From: an uncultured Prevotellaceae bacterium
GTDB lineage: Bacteria > Bacteroidota > Bacteroidia > Bacteroidales > Bacteroidaceae
Length of the DNA stretch: 51,105 nt
Assembly: GCA_900321425.1 (NCBI GenBank)
Contig: ONWA01000014.1
Span: 1 to 51,105, forward strand
Direction: 5' to 3'
In this document: in pieces, positions 9,046 through 16,625 of the stretch
Layout of the letters: each line of letters opens with the position of its first letter
Numbering within the stretch: position 1 is the stretch's first letter
Position numbers and translations under genes: made by a program
Notes under the pieces: model-generated
Told to the model about the DNA's origin: nothing
What the model saw: only the letters and a program-made list of their open reading frames with translations
The model's database searches: none

Positions 9046-9478
9046 TCCGTCGACGGTCAAACTTACGCAGGAAGAAATTAAAAGCCTCAAGACCTAAGAG
9101 GACCATGGCGGTAGCGGCTGCGGCAAGCAGATACATACCAGCACCACAAGCCAAACCAATAGCTGCCACCACCCACACACCTGCGGCTGTGGTCAGACCA
9201 CGAACGACATTCTTTTGAAAAATAATCGTTCCTGCTCCGAGAAAGCCGATACCCGACACCACCTGAGCGGCAATACGTGAAACGTCCAAACGATGCTCAG
9301 GAGAGACAAGAGCATGTTCGAACCCATAGGCAGAGAGAATCATGAACAGCGCCGACCCAAGGGCTACTAGAAAGTGCGTACGGAAACCGGCTGCCTTGTC
9401 ACGATACTCTCGTTCCAATCCTACTATTCCGCCTAAGATAGCGGCAACGAAGATGCGAAGGATAAATTCGTAAGTCAT
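9026..9478 (-). CDS. MgtC/SapB family inner-membrane protein
   Basis: 150 aa with about four membrane helices. The family core is clear: LGGIVGLEREYRDKAAGFRTH in the first loop, then the glycine-rich GIGFLGAGTIIF and RGLTTAAGVWV. MgtC-like proteins are linked to growth under magnesium limitation or acid stress; the exact activity of this one is unknown. It begins 2 nt after the M16 stop and overlaps the methyltransferase start, so translation of the three is likely coupled. Confidence 0.9.
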   Translation of the reverse strand: MTYEFILRIFVAAILGGIVGLEREYRDKAAGFRTHFLVALGSALFMILSAYGFEHALVSPEHRLDVSRIAAQVVSGIGFLGAGTIIFQKNVVRGLTTAAGVWVVAAIGLACGAGMYLLAAAATAMVLLGLEAFNFFLRKFDRRRNGESVD

Positions 9479-9480
9479 AT

Positions 9481-10722
9481 TTATTGATAGATTAATGTTG
9501 TTAGTCGTTCTGGTGCAAAAATCTCTTGCGCCACCTGTTGAATCTGTTGAGCTGTGACGCCCTCAATCTGCGCAAAGAGATGTGTGACGTCGCGCTCCCA
9601 TCCGTAGTGCAGGTAACTCTTTCCAAAATCGAGAGCAAACTGCTCATGGTTGTCGCAGGCAATGGCCAACTGTCCTTTGATCTGTCTTTTGGCTGCTGCC
9701 AGCTGCATGGGAGAGAGCGTTCGTTGCATCAGTCGGTCGAGTTCTCTCCGTACCAATCGACGGCAACGGCGGATGTCGTGTGGATCACAACCGAAGTACA
9801 CAGACCAGATACCAGTATCCTCGTAGCTCACCATCGTACTTTCTACCGTATAGACAAGACCACATCGCTCACGCAATACCAGGTTCAGTCGGGCATTCAT
9901 TCCTGGTCCTCCCAACAGGTTATTCAGCAGATAGAGTGGCATACGTCGCTCATCATGAATACTGTATGCACGACTGCCTATCATCACGTGCGCCTGATGG
10001 GTCCCCTTGTGAAGGATGATTTCTTGTGGTGATGACTCAGGACATGAGTTACACTTAGACACAGGAGTCTGTTGATGGTCCTGTATCACAGACTCCATCA
10101 TGGGCAGTTGTCTGTTCAACAGACGGACTATAAGCTTGAAATCCACGTCACCATAAACAAAGAAGATAGCATTGTCGGGCCGATAATATCGTTGGGTGAA
10201 CCGCTGCGCATCCGTTGTGCGATACGCTCTCAGACGCTCCGTTTCCCCCAAGATATTATGTCCTAAGGGATGCCCTTCGAAGATGATGTTCTCAAATTCA
10301 TCATAGATCAATTCTGCGGGGGTGTCGTTATAGCTCTCTATCTCATCACAGATCACCTCCACTTCCTTGTCTATCTCATGTTGTGGATAGGTACTTGAGA
10401 AGACGATTTCCGACAGCAGATTGATAGCTTTCTGGATATGTTCTTTTTGGATAACGGCATAAAAGGTGGTATCCTCCTTGTTTGTAAAGGCATTCAACTC
10501 CCCTCCCACTTGTTCTAAACCATTGATAATCTGCAAGGCATGATGACGCTCCGTACCTTTGAAGGTCATATGCTCACAGAAATGAGCCAATCCCTCCTCA
10601 CCCGCCTGTTCATGACGGCTTCCTGCCGCTATCTGATAGCCGCAATACACCACAGGCGACTCCATCTGACGAAAAATCAGCCGCAGACCATTGGGGAAGG
10701 TATAAGTAGAATAATCTGACAT
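9481..10722 (-). CDS. M16 family zinc peptidase (insulinase-like)
   Basis: 413 aa from the ATG at 10722; an upstream GTG at 10731 lies within the -7 box and is rejected. The inverted zinc motif HFCEH is at 47-51, with the downstream acidic ligand in the EVEVICDEIESYNDTP stretch. The C-terminal half is the second M16 domain (RCGLVYTVES). There is no signal peptide, so it is probably cytoplasmic. It is first gene of an operon with mgtC-like and methyltransferase genes. Only 8 nt separate the -7 box from ATG. Confidence 0.92.
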   Translation of the reverse strand: MSDYSTYTFPNGLRLIFRQMESPVVYCGYQIAAGSRHEQAGEEGLAHFCEHMTFKGTERHHALQIINGLEQVGGELNAFTNKEDTTFYAVIQKEHIQKAINLLSEIVFSSTYPQHEIDKEVEVICDEIESYNDTPAELIYDEFENIIFEGHPLGHNILGETERLRAYRTTDAQRFTQRYYRPDNAIFFVYGDVDFKLIVRLLNRQLPMMESVIQDHQQTPVSKCNSCPESSPQEIILHKGTHQAHVMIGSRAYSIHDERRMPLYLLNNLLGGPGMNARLNLVLRERCGLVYTVESTMVSYEDTGIWSVYFGCDPHDIRRCRRLVRRELDRLMQRTLSPMQLAAAKRQIKGQLAIACDNHEQFALDFGKSYLHYGWERDVTHLFAQIEGVTAQQIQQVAQEIFAPERLTTLIYQ

Positions 10723-10730
10723 ATAGGGCA

Positions 10731-10738
10731 CAAAGGTA
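10731..10738 (-). promoter_or_regulatory. -7 box of the M16 operon, 8 nt from ATG
   Basis: TACCTTTG reads on the minus strand at 10738-10731. With the start ATG at 10722 the predicted transcript leader is only about 4-6 nt. Confidence 0.65.
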
Positions 10739-10752
10739 CAAAAAGACCCGTA

Positions 10753-10787
10753 AAAAGGAAAAGAAAAAGGCGTTTTCTTTTCCTTTT
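10753..10787. repeat. 15-bp inverted repeat between divergent promoters
   Basis: AAAAGGAAAAGAAAA (10753-10767) and its perfect complement (10773-10787) are separated by AGGCG. It lies between the M16 and pfkB genes, so it cannot terminate either one. Each arm covers the expected -33 region of one of the two divergent promoters. Confidence 0.8.
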
Positions 10788-10802
10788 ATCTCACATATTT
10801 CG

Positions 10803-10810
10803 TATCTTTG
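10803..10810 (+). promoter_or_regulatory. -7 box of the PfkB kinase gene
   Basis: TATCTTTG, 20 nt before the ATG at 10831. Its -33 region falls in the T-rich right arm of the 10753-10787 inverted repeat. Confidence 0.65.
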
Positions 10811-10830
10811 CCGACAAAAATATAGAACAT

Positions 10831-11799
10831 ATGCGTAAAGTAATTGGTATTGGCGAGACTGTTCTGGATATTATTTTCAGAGAGACTCAACCTATTGGGG
10901 CAGTACCTGGAGGATCCGTTTTCAATGGTGTCATCTCCTTGGGAAGATCGGGTGTTCCTGCTACTTTCATTAGTGAGACAGGCAACGATCGTGTGGGTAC
11001 TTATATTAAGAAGTTTGCAAGCGAAAATGGCGTGAATGCTGATGGCATCAGCATCTACCCCAACTCGAAATCGCCCATCTCATTGGCATTTCTCAATGAC
11101 AACAATGATGCAGAATACCTGTTCTATAAGGATCATCCTAACGACAAACTCGATTATGTCTACCCCGACATCCAGCCCAATGACATCGTCCTCTTCGGTT
11201 CTTATTACGCCCTCAACCCAGTGATCCGACCACAGGTGAGCGCTTTCTTGGAGCATGCAAAGAAACACGGAGCCATTCTGTACTACGATGTTAATTTCCG
11301 TCCGTCCCATCAGAATGAGGTGGTACGACTGACCTCTTATTTACTGGAGAACTTGGAGTTGGCAGATATTGTCAGGGGGTCGAAGGAAGATTTTGAAGTG
11401 TTGTTCAAGAAAACCGACCCCGATATAATTTTCCGGTCAGACATCTCTTTCTATACCAAGAAATTTATCTATACCCAAGGGTCTGCACCGGTTGTCCTCT
11501 ATGCAGAAAAAGGGTTCCGGAAAGAGTATCCTGTTGAACCGCTGAAGACGGTCAGCACAATCGGTGCTGGAGATAACTTCAATGCGGGTATCGCCTATGG
11601 TATGATCCGCTATGGCATCACCCAAGAAGATATCGAAGCAGGACTGTCGGAAGAACAGTGGGACCATGTCATCTCATGCGGACAGGCCTTTTCTGCCGAG
11701 TGTTGTAAGAGCATTGACAACTGTGTCAGCCAGGAGTTCGGCAAACGTATGCAACATGAACTGACAGAGAGTCTGACAGAAGAGAATAGCTCACTATAA
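10831..11799 (+). CDS. PfkB family carbohydrate kinase (fructokinase-like)
   Basis: 322 aa ribokinase-fold kinase. Visible are the sugar-binding start GIGETVLDIIF, the GGSVFNGVISLGRSG glycine-rich segment, a DVNFRPSHQ strand, and the nucleotide/catalytic motif STIGAGDNFNAG near residue 245 with its base Asp. It phosphorylates a sugar or sugar derivative; sequence alone does not fix the substrate. Its 3' end overlaps the convergent LOG-family gene by 6 nt. It carries its own promoter, divergent from the M16 operon. Confidence 0.9.
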   Translation: MRKVIGIGETVLDIIFRETQPIGAVPGGSVFNGVISLGRSGVPATFISETGNDRVGTYIKKFASENGVNADGISIYPNSKSPISLAFLNDNNDAEYLFYKDHPNDKLDYVYPDIQPNDIVLFGSYYALNPVIRPQVSAFLEHAKKHGAILYYDVNFRPSHQNEVVRLTSYLLENLELADIVRGSKEDFEVLFKKTDPDIIFRSDISFYTKKFIYTQGSAPVVLYAEKGFRKEYPVEPLKTVSTIGAGDNFNAGIAYGMIRYGITQEDIEAGLSEEQWDHVISCGQAFSAECCKSIDNCVSQEFGKRMQHELTESLTEENSSL

Positions 11800-12321
11800 C
11801 AGTGCTTCGAGTTCTTCCAATGAACGGGCCTCCTGGATATAATCCTTCCACTGCCCACGTACGAAACCTCGTTGCTGCAAGCCGTTAAGCGTATGAATCA
11901 AGTGATCCCAAAACCCTTTGAGGTTGTAGAGGATCACTTTTTTCTTGTGATAGCCGATGGTATAGGAAGAGGCGATAGAGAAGATCTCGTCAAGGGTGCC
12001 GATACCACCAGGCAAGGCAATAAACACATCCGACTGCTGCTCCATCAGTAGCTTCCGCTCATGTAGGTTGGCACAGGGTATCACCTCATCGACATACGCA
12101 CTGATACGTCCAGAGGTCTCCACAATCTTCGGCACTACACCGACGGTCTTGCCACCACAGGCTTTCACCGCCTTTGCCACACACTCCATCAGCCCTTGGT
12201 TCACTCCGCCATAGACGATGGTGTGTCCCTTCGCTGCCGCCCAACGTCCCAGTGCTTCTGTGGCTGTGAAGAAATCGGGGTCAATCTGTTGATTGGCAGA
12301 ACAAAATATACATATTCTCAT
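11794..12321 (-). CDS. LOG family protein (nucleoside monophosphate phosphoribohydrolase-like)
   Basis: 175 aa from MRICIFCSANQQ; the longer reading to 12609 runs into the helicase gene and past the promoter. LOG-family motifs are present: YGGVNQGLM at 37-45, ERK at 88-90, and the signature PGGIGTLDE at 104-112 carrying the catalytic Glu. Family members hydrolyse the N-glycosidic bond of AMP or cytokinin ribotides; the bacterial role is uncertain. It is divergent from the DEAD-box gene and convergent with pfkB. Confidence 0.9.
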   Translation of the reverse strand: MRICIFCSANQQIDPDFFTATEALGRWAAAKGHTIVYGGVNQGLMECVAKAVKACGGKTVGVVPKIVETSGRISAYVDEVIPCANLHERKLLMEQQSDVFIALPGGIGTLDEIFSIASSYTIGYHKKKVILYNLKGFWDHLIHTLNGLQQRGFVRGQWKDYIQEARSLEELEALL

Positions 12322-12329
12322 CTGGGTGA

Positions 12330-12360
12330 CAAAGATAGGAAATAAATACGGAATATCCAA
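12330..12360 (-). promoter_or_regulatory. LOG gene promoter, 8 nt from ATG
   Basis: Minus strand: TTGG (12360-12357) at a 19-bp spacing from -7 TATCTTTG (12337-12330). The ATG at 12321 follows after 8 nt, so a nearly leaderless transcript is predicted. Confidence 0.65.
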
Positions 12361-12370
12361 TTTTTCTTCG

Positions 12371-12378
12371 TACCTTTG
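12371..12378 (+). promoter_or_regulatory. -7 box of the DEAD-box helicase, 8 nt from ATG
   Basis: TACCTTTG is followed after 8 nt by the ATG at 12387. No good -33 TTTG is present; the region where one would lie overlaps the divergent LOG promoter. Confidence 0.65.
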
Positions 12379-12386
12379 CACCCGAA

Positions 12387-14252
12387 ATGAAGACATTTGA
12401 AGAATTAGGCGTCTGCGGAGAGATTCGTAAAGCCATTGAAGAACTGGGATTTGTACAGCCCATGCCTGTGCAGGAAGAAGTAATTCCCTATCTGTTAGGG
12501 AACCGTAATGACGTAATCGCACTGGCACAGACGGGTACGGGCAAGACAGCTGCTTTCGGCATACCACTCCTGCAACGTATTGACACATCCAGACGAGAAC
12601 CTCAGGCACTGGTGCTCAGTCCTACCCGTGAGCTCTGTCTGCAGATTGCCGACGACATCAAAGACTTTGCCAAATATATGGATGGCATCCATATAGAAGC
12701 CGTCTATGGCGGTGCCTCTATCGAGCCGCAGATGCGTGCACTGAAGAAAGGTGTGCAGATCATCGTGGCTACCCCAGGCCGACTTATCGACCTGATGAAC
12801 CGCGGCTATGCGAAGTTTGACGCCGTACGCAACGTGGTGCTCGACGAGGCCGACGAGATGCTGAACATGGGATTCTCAGAAAGCATCGATGCCATCCTCG
12901 AGGGTGTACCCGAAGACCGCAACACCCTACTCTTCTCTGCCACCATGAGCAAGGAGATAGAACGCATTGCCAAGGGCTATTTACATGACTACAAGGAGAT
13001 TGTGGTGGGTAGTCGTAACGAGGGTGCTGAGAACGTTAACCATATATATTATATGGTGAACGCTAAGGATAAATACCTGGCACTGAAGCGTATCGTCGAT
13101 TTCTATCCACGTATCTTCGCCATCATCTTCTGTCGCACAAAACTGGAGACACAGGAGATTGCCGATAAACTCATCAAGGACGGCTATAACGCTGAGTCGC
13201 TGCATGGTGATCTCAGTCAGCAGCAACGCGACCTGACCATGCAGAAGTTCCGCAACCATCTCACACAGTTGCTGGTGGCTACGGATGTGGCCGCTCGAGG
13301 ACTGGACGTGGACGACCTGACGCATGTCATCAACTTCGGACTACCCGATGATATCGAGAACTACACCCACCGCAGTGGACGTACAGGACGCGCAGGAAAG
13401 AAAGGAACCAGTATCTCGATTGTACACAGTAGAGAGAAATTCAAGATCCGTAACATCGAACGCGTCATCGGCAAGGAGTTCGTGGAAGGACAGATACCAT
13501 CGGCAGAAGAGATCTGCAAGAAACAACTCTACAAGGTGATGGACCAGATTGTCAAGACCGACGTGGACGATGAGGAGATTGCGCCTTTCATGCAGGATAT
13601 CAGCCGCTATTTCGAATATATCGACAAAGAGGAGATTATCAAGAAGATTGTATCGCTCGAGTTTGGCAAGTTCTTGGCCTACTATGCTGACGCACCTGAG
13701 ATTGGCAAGGTAGAGAAGGAGAATAAAAAAGACAGGAAAGACAAGCGTCAGAGCGACCGACAGAAGTTACAGAACAAGGCCCAGGAGGGTTATCAACGTC
13801 TGTTTATCAATCTCGGCAAGCGCGACGGTTTCTATCCTGGTGAGCTGATGCAGATGCTGAACCGCTTTGTCGGTGGTCGACAGGTGGTAGGACATATCGA
13901 CTTGTTGGACACTATCTCTTATTTCGAGGTACCTGAGCGCGATGCGAAGAAAGTAATGATACAGCTTTCGGGTATCCGCTTCAAGGGTCGTCAGGTACGC
14001 TGTAATGATGCTGAGGACACGACCAAACACGATGGACGGTCAGCGAGAACGAAGTCAGAAAGCACAAGACAAAGCAAAAGATCGTCAACACGACGAAACG
14101 ATACACAAGAGATGGGTTCACAGCGCAAGAGAAAGAAGGACGACTGGAAGCAGCTGATGAACCCAAACAAAATGCGTGATATCGAGTTCCGTGGTGACGA
14201 GCCCGACTTCTCGGAAGAAGGATGGGCACGTCGTCGACCCAAGAAGAAATAA
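12387..14252 (+). CDS. DEAD-box ATP-dependent RNA helicase (DeaD/CsdA-like)
   Basis: 621 aa. Helicase motifs in order: Q-motif region FVQPMPVQ, motif I AQTGTGKT (47-54), PTRELCLQ, GG, TPGRL, DEAD in VLDEADEML, SAT in FSATMS, then ATDVAARGLDVD and HRSGRTGRAGKKG. Residues about 465-545 look like the DbpA-type RNA-binding domain (LFINLGKRDGFYPGELM... ISYFEVPERDAKKVM), and a very basic tail ends RRRPKKK. It probably unwinds RNA in ribosome assembly or cold adaptation. A strong hairpin terminator begins at its stop. Confidence 0.94.
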   Translation: MKTFEELGVCGEIRKAIEELGFVQPMPVQEEVIPYLLGNRNDVIALAQTGTGKTAAFGIPLLQRIDTSRREPQALVLSPTRELCLQIADDIKDFAKYMDGIHIEAVYGGASIEPQMRALKKGVQIIVATPGRLIDLMNRGYAKFDAVRNVVLDEADEMLNMGFSESIDAILEGVPEDRNTLLFSATMSKEIERIAKGYLHDYKEIVVGSRNEGAENVNHIYYMVNAKDKYLALKRIVDFYPRIFAIIFCRTKLETQEIADKLIKDGYNAESLHGDLSQQQRDLTMQKFRNHLTQLLVATDVAARGLDVDDLTHVINFGLPDDIENYTHRSGRTGRAGKKGTSISIVHSREKFKIRNIERVIGKEFVEGQIPSAEEICKKQLYKVMDQIVKTDVDDEEIAPFMQDISRYFEYIDKEEIIKKIVSLEFGKFLAYYADAPEIGKVEKENKKDRKDKRQSDRQKLQNKAQEGYQRLFINLGKRDGFYPGELMQMLNRFVGGRQVVGHIDLLDTISYFEVPERDAKKVMIQLSGIRFKGRQVRCNDAEDTTKHDGRSARTKSESTRQSKRSSTRRNDTQEMGSQRKRKKDDWKQLMNPNKMRDIEFRGDEPDFSEEGWARRRPKKK

Positions 14253-14289
14253 AAGCCTTAAGGTTTTCAATTGGAAACCTTAAGGCTTT
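14252..14289 (+). terminator. Terminator of the DEAD-box helicase gene
   Basis: AAAGCCTTAAGGTTT (14252-14266) pairs perfectly with 14275-14289; two further inner pairs close around an AATT loop. A short palindrome CTTTCACGTGAAAG overlaps its 3' edge. No long T-tract follows. Confidence 0.75.
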
Positions 14290-14322
14290 CACGTGAAAAG
14301 CAAGGACTTTTCAATTTAACAC

Positions 14323-14352
14323 AAAAAACAGGCTCCCCGAATGGAGAGCCTG
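14323..14352 (-). terminator. Intrinsic terminator of the susCD operon
   Basis: On the minus strand, a 10-nt stem with one mismatch (14352-14343 with 14338-14329; loop ATTC) is followed by six T (14328-14323). It lies 24 nt downstream of the susD stop: a good rho-independent terminator. Confidence 0.82.
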
Positions 14353-14376
14353 CATTTGTATTGCATCACAGGATGA

Positions 14377-16608
14377 TTAGTTCTCGAATGGATCGAAGGT
14401 TCCCATACCACCCGTGTTCACATCGCCCCAGCCAATGGTCTGTGGCAAACCAACGTTGTGCTCAGAAACACCCTTCTTGAAGCCCAAGAAGTAATACTGA
14501 GGACGGAAGTCAATCGTCTTCTCTTCCAAAGTCGAAGAGTAACGGCTGTCACCACGACGCTTCATATACTTCAGGTTGGCATCATACCACGTCTTCAGAT
14601 TCTCCAGCTGCTCCTGCAGATTATCAGCCATCAGGTCAACACCTGCGGTAGGACGATTGACCTTAATCGGGTCATTAGAATCAGCACTACTGTTGTCGGG
14701 TGCTACATAGCTATCATCTGCCACACGGTAGATGAAAGTCTCACGACGCTGTCCGTTCAGTGGCTTGAAACCTAACCAAGTACAGGTGTTACCACCCCAA
14801 CCGGTAAGTGTCCAAGAATCGGGAGCTCCAGGAACCTTAACGGCACCACCGTCATAGAGCATCCAACGACGGCAGTCGTCGAAACGCTTACCCTCGAAAG
14901 CAAACTCAATCTGACGCTCATAGAGGATAGCCGCCATACATGCCTGCTGGTCACTGCTCAGGTTAGCCTGCAGACCATAATTGTTGGCAGCTGTATAACC
15001 AGCACGGGCACGGATGCGCTGCAGATAAGGAACAGCCTCCTCAGGATGTCCGGCACCACAAGCAACCTCTGCCAGGTTCAGAAGAACCTCAGCATAGCGG
15101 AGTTCCATCAAAGGAGCAGAAGAGCAGAAAGGAACAGCATAACCACCATTCTTGGCACCCTGTCCGTCAGGACGGTAGTCGTAAGCAGGAGCATTCACAT
15201 CGTTATCATCTGACTTCTTGCGAACAAGGATACCACTGGGTTTGCTCAAGTTGTCGGCACCACGGTATTCAGTATTATCCACGTCAGTAGGACTGCCTGA
15301 ATAGAACCATACATAGTTCCAAAGCACATAGTCCTGACCTTTGTTGTAAGATGGATTGTTGGCATTCATGTCAGTAGCATCACCATTTCCCCCAGCTTTA
15401 TATGCCCAACGGACACCTGGGAAAGCAAACGTACGATAGAAACGTGGGTCACGGTTCATAAACGGATGCTGCTCATCGTAGGCAATACTTGACTTGTCCA
15501 GTCTGTTGTAAGTACCACAAGAGCTGGGCAACTTACCATCAGACATTGGGAACAGATCGACAATCATCTTAGATGGGGTCTTGCCTGTACCACCCGTATT
15601 GTCAGGACGGATATAGCGCTCCCAACGGTTGTGCTTAACAGCATCGCCCAGACCAGAGAAGTCTACAATAGTATTGAATAATGTGGTAAATACAGCCTCA
15701 GGATTTCGTCCTGTTGTAGCAAACATCTTCGCAAATGTAGAACCGTTGACGCCAGGATCGCCTTCGCCAAACAGTCCATAACCACAACCATCAATGATAG
15801 GTTTATCAGCCAACATTTCCTCATAAGCCTCCTGATAGCGTTCAACGTCACCCTTACGGTTGAACAGAGGGCTGCACCACAGTGTGAGCACACGACCCTT
15901 CAGAGCCAGTGCAGTACCAGAGGTCACACGACCGTAGTCAGCACTCTCCCAACCGCCGGCACCAGTGAAAGGCAACAGGAGTTCAGCAGCCTTGTCCAGG
16001 TCGGCAACGATGAAATCAATACAAGCCTTAGCAGAAGAACGAGGAGTAAATGAATTGGGGCTTGGCTCCAGCACCTTATCCACGAGAGGAATACCTCCGT
16101 ACCACTTCACCAACTTGCTATACCAATAGCCACGGAAGAAGTAAGCCTGACCCAACAGTTTATTCTTGTCTTCAGTACTCAATGTACTTCCCTCGATACC
16201 CTCAATGGCATTGTTGATATCACGGATAGCACCATACGTAGCGTTCTGGATATTACCCATATCCTGACCACCGAAGAAGTCCATCACTTCGTTGGAGTTC
16301 GTGGTTGAACTCATCTCGGTCTCTGGCTCAACAAAGACAGACAGACCAGCATACTCCTCTGTTGACTTACCGGCATAATCGTTATCACCAGCGGATGGGA
16401 ATCTCCACTCATCGCTACCAGAAGGTACGTTGGGCAACCACAAGCCGTAGATATCATTGATACGTCCTAAGGCTCCAGAATAGTAGTTATAGACATCCTG
16501 TCCTACCTGCTCGTAGTTTTGTTTTTCATCCAGAAACTTCTCGCTACATGATGACAGCGCAAAAGCTCCCATCATGGCTACACCTAAATATTTAATTGAT
16601 TTTTTCAT
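14377..16608 (-). CDS. RagB/SusD family nutrient-uptake outer-membrane lipoprotein
   Basis: 743 aa from MKKSIKYLGVAMM; the lipobox is LSSC with C21 as the lipidated residue. Large for the family (often 500-650). The N-terminal SusD-like helical region includes the conserved GQAYFFRGYWYSKLVKWYGG segment (TPR-like), and the C-terminal SusD part has LRYAEVLLNLAEV and ERQIEFAFEGKRFDDCRRW. SusD proteins sit on the cell surface as the lid of the SusC transporter and bind glycan. It begins 17 nt after susC. The ligand cannot be read from sequence, though the DUF5123-like neighbour hints at pectic glycans. Confidence 0.93.
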   Translation of the reverse strand: MKKSIKYLGVAMMGAFALSSCSEKFLDEKQNYEQVGQDVYNYYSGALGRINDIYGLWLPNVPSGSDEWRFPSAGDNDYAGKSTEEYAGLSVFVEPETEMSSTTNSNEVMDFFGGQDMGNIQNATYGAIRDINNAIEGIEGSTLSTEDKNKLLGQAYFFRGYWYSKLVKWYGGIPLVDKVLEPSPNSFTPRSSAKACIDFIVADLDKAAELLLPFTGAGGWESADYGRVTSGTALALKGRVLTLWCSPLFNRKGDVERYQEAYEEMLADKPIIDGCGYGLFGEGDPGVNGSTFAKMFATTGRNPEAVFTTLFNTIVDFSGLGDAVKHNRWERYIRPDNTGGTGKTPSKMIVDLFPMSDGKLPSSCGTYNRLDKSSIAYDEQHPFMNRDPRFYRTFAFPGVRWAYKAGGNGDATDMNANNPSYNKGQDYVLWNYVWFYSGSPTDVDNTEYRGADNLSKPSGILVRKKSDDNDVNAPAYDYRPDGQGAKNGGYAVPFCSSAPLMELRYAEVLLNLAEVACGAGHPEEAVPYLQRIRARAGYTAANNYGLQANLSSDQQACMAAILYERQIEFAFEGKRFDDCRRWMLYDGGAVKVPGAPDSWTLTGWGGNTCTWLGFKPLNGQRRETFIYRVADDSYVAPDNSSADSNDPIKVNRPTAGVDLMADNLQEQLENLKTWYDANLKYMKRRGDSRYSSTLEEKTIDFRPQYYFLGFKKGVSEHNVGLPQTIGWGDVNTGGMGTFDPFEN

Positions 16609-16625
16609 TGTCTTAATCGATTTAA

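Noticed and set aside
12322-12609. N-terminal extension of the LOG-family protein
   Set aside because: It crosses the divergent promoters and the helicase gene; MRICIFCSAN at 12321 is the usual family start.
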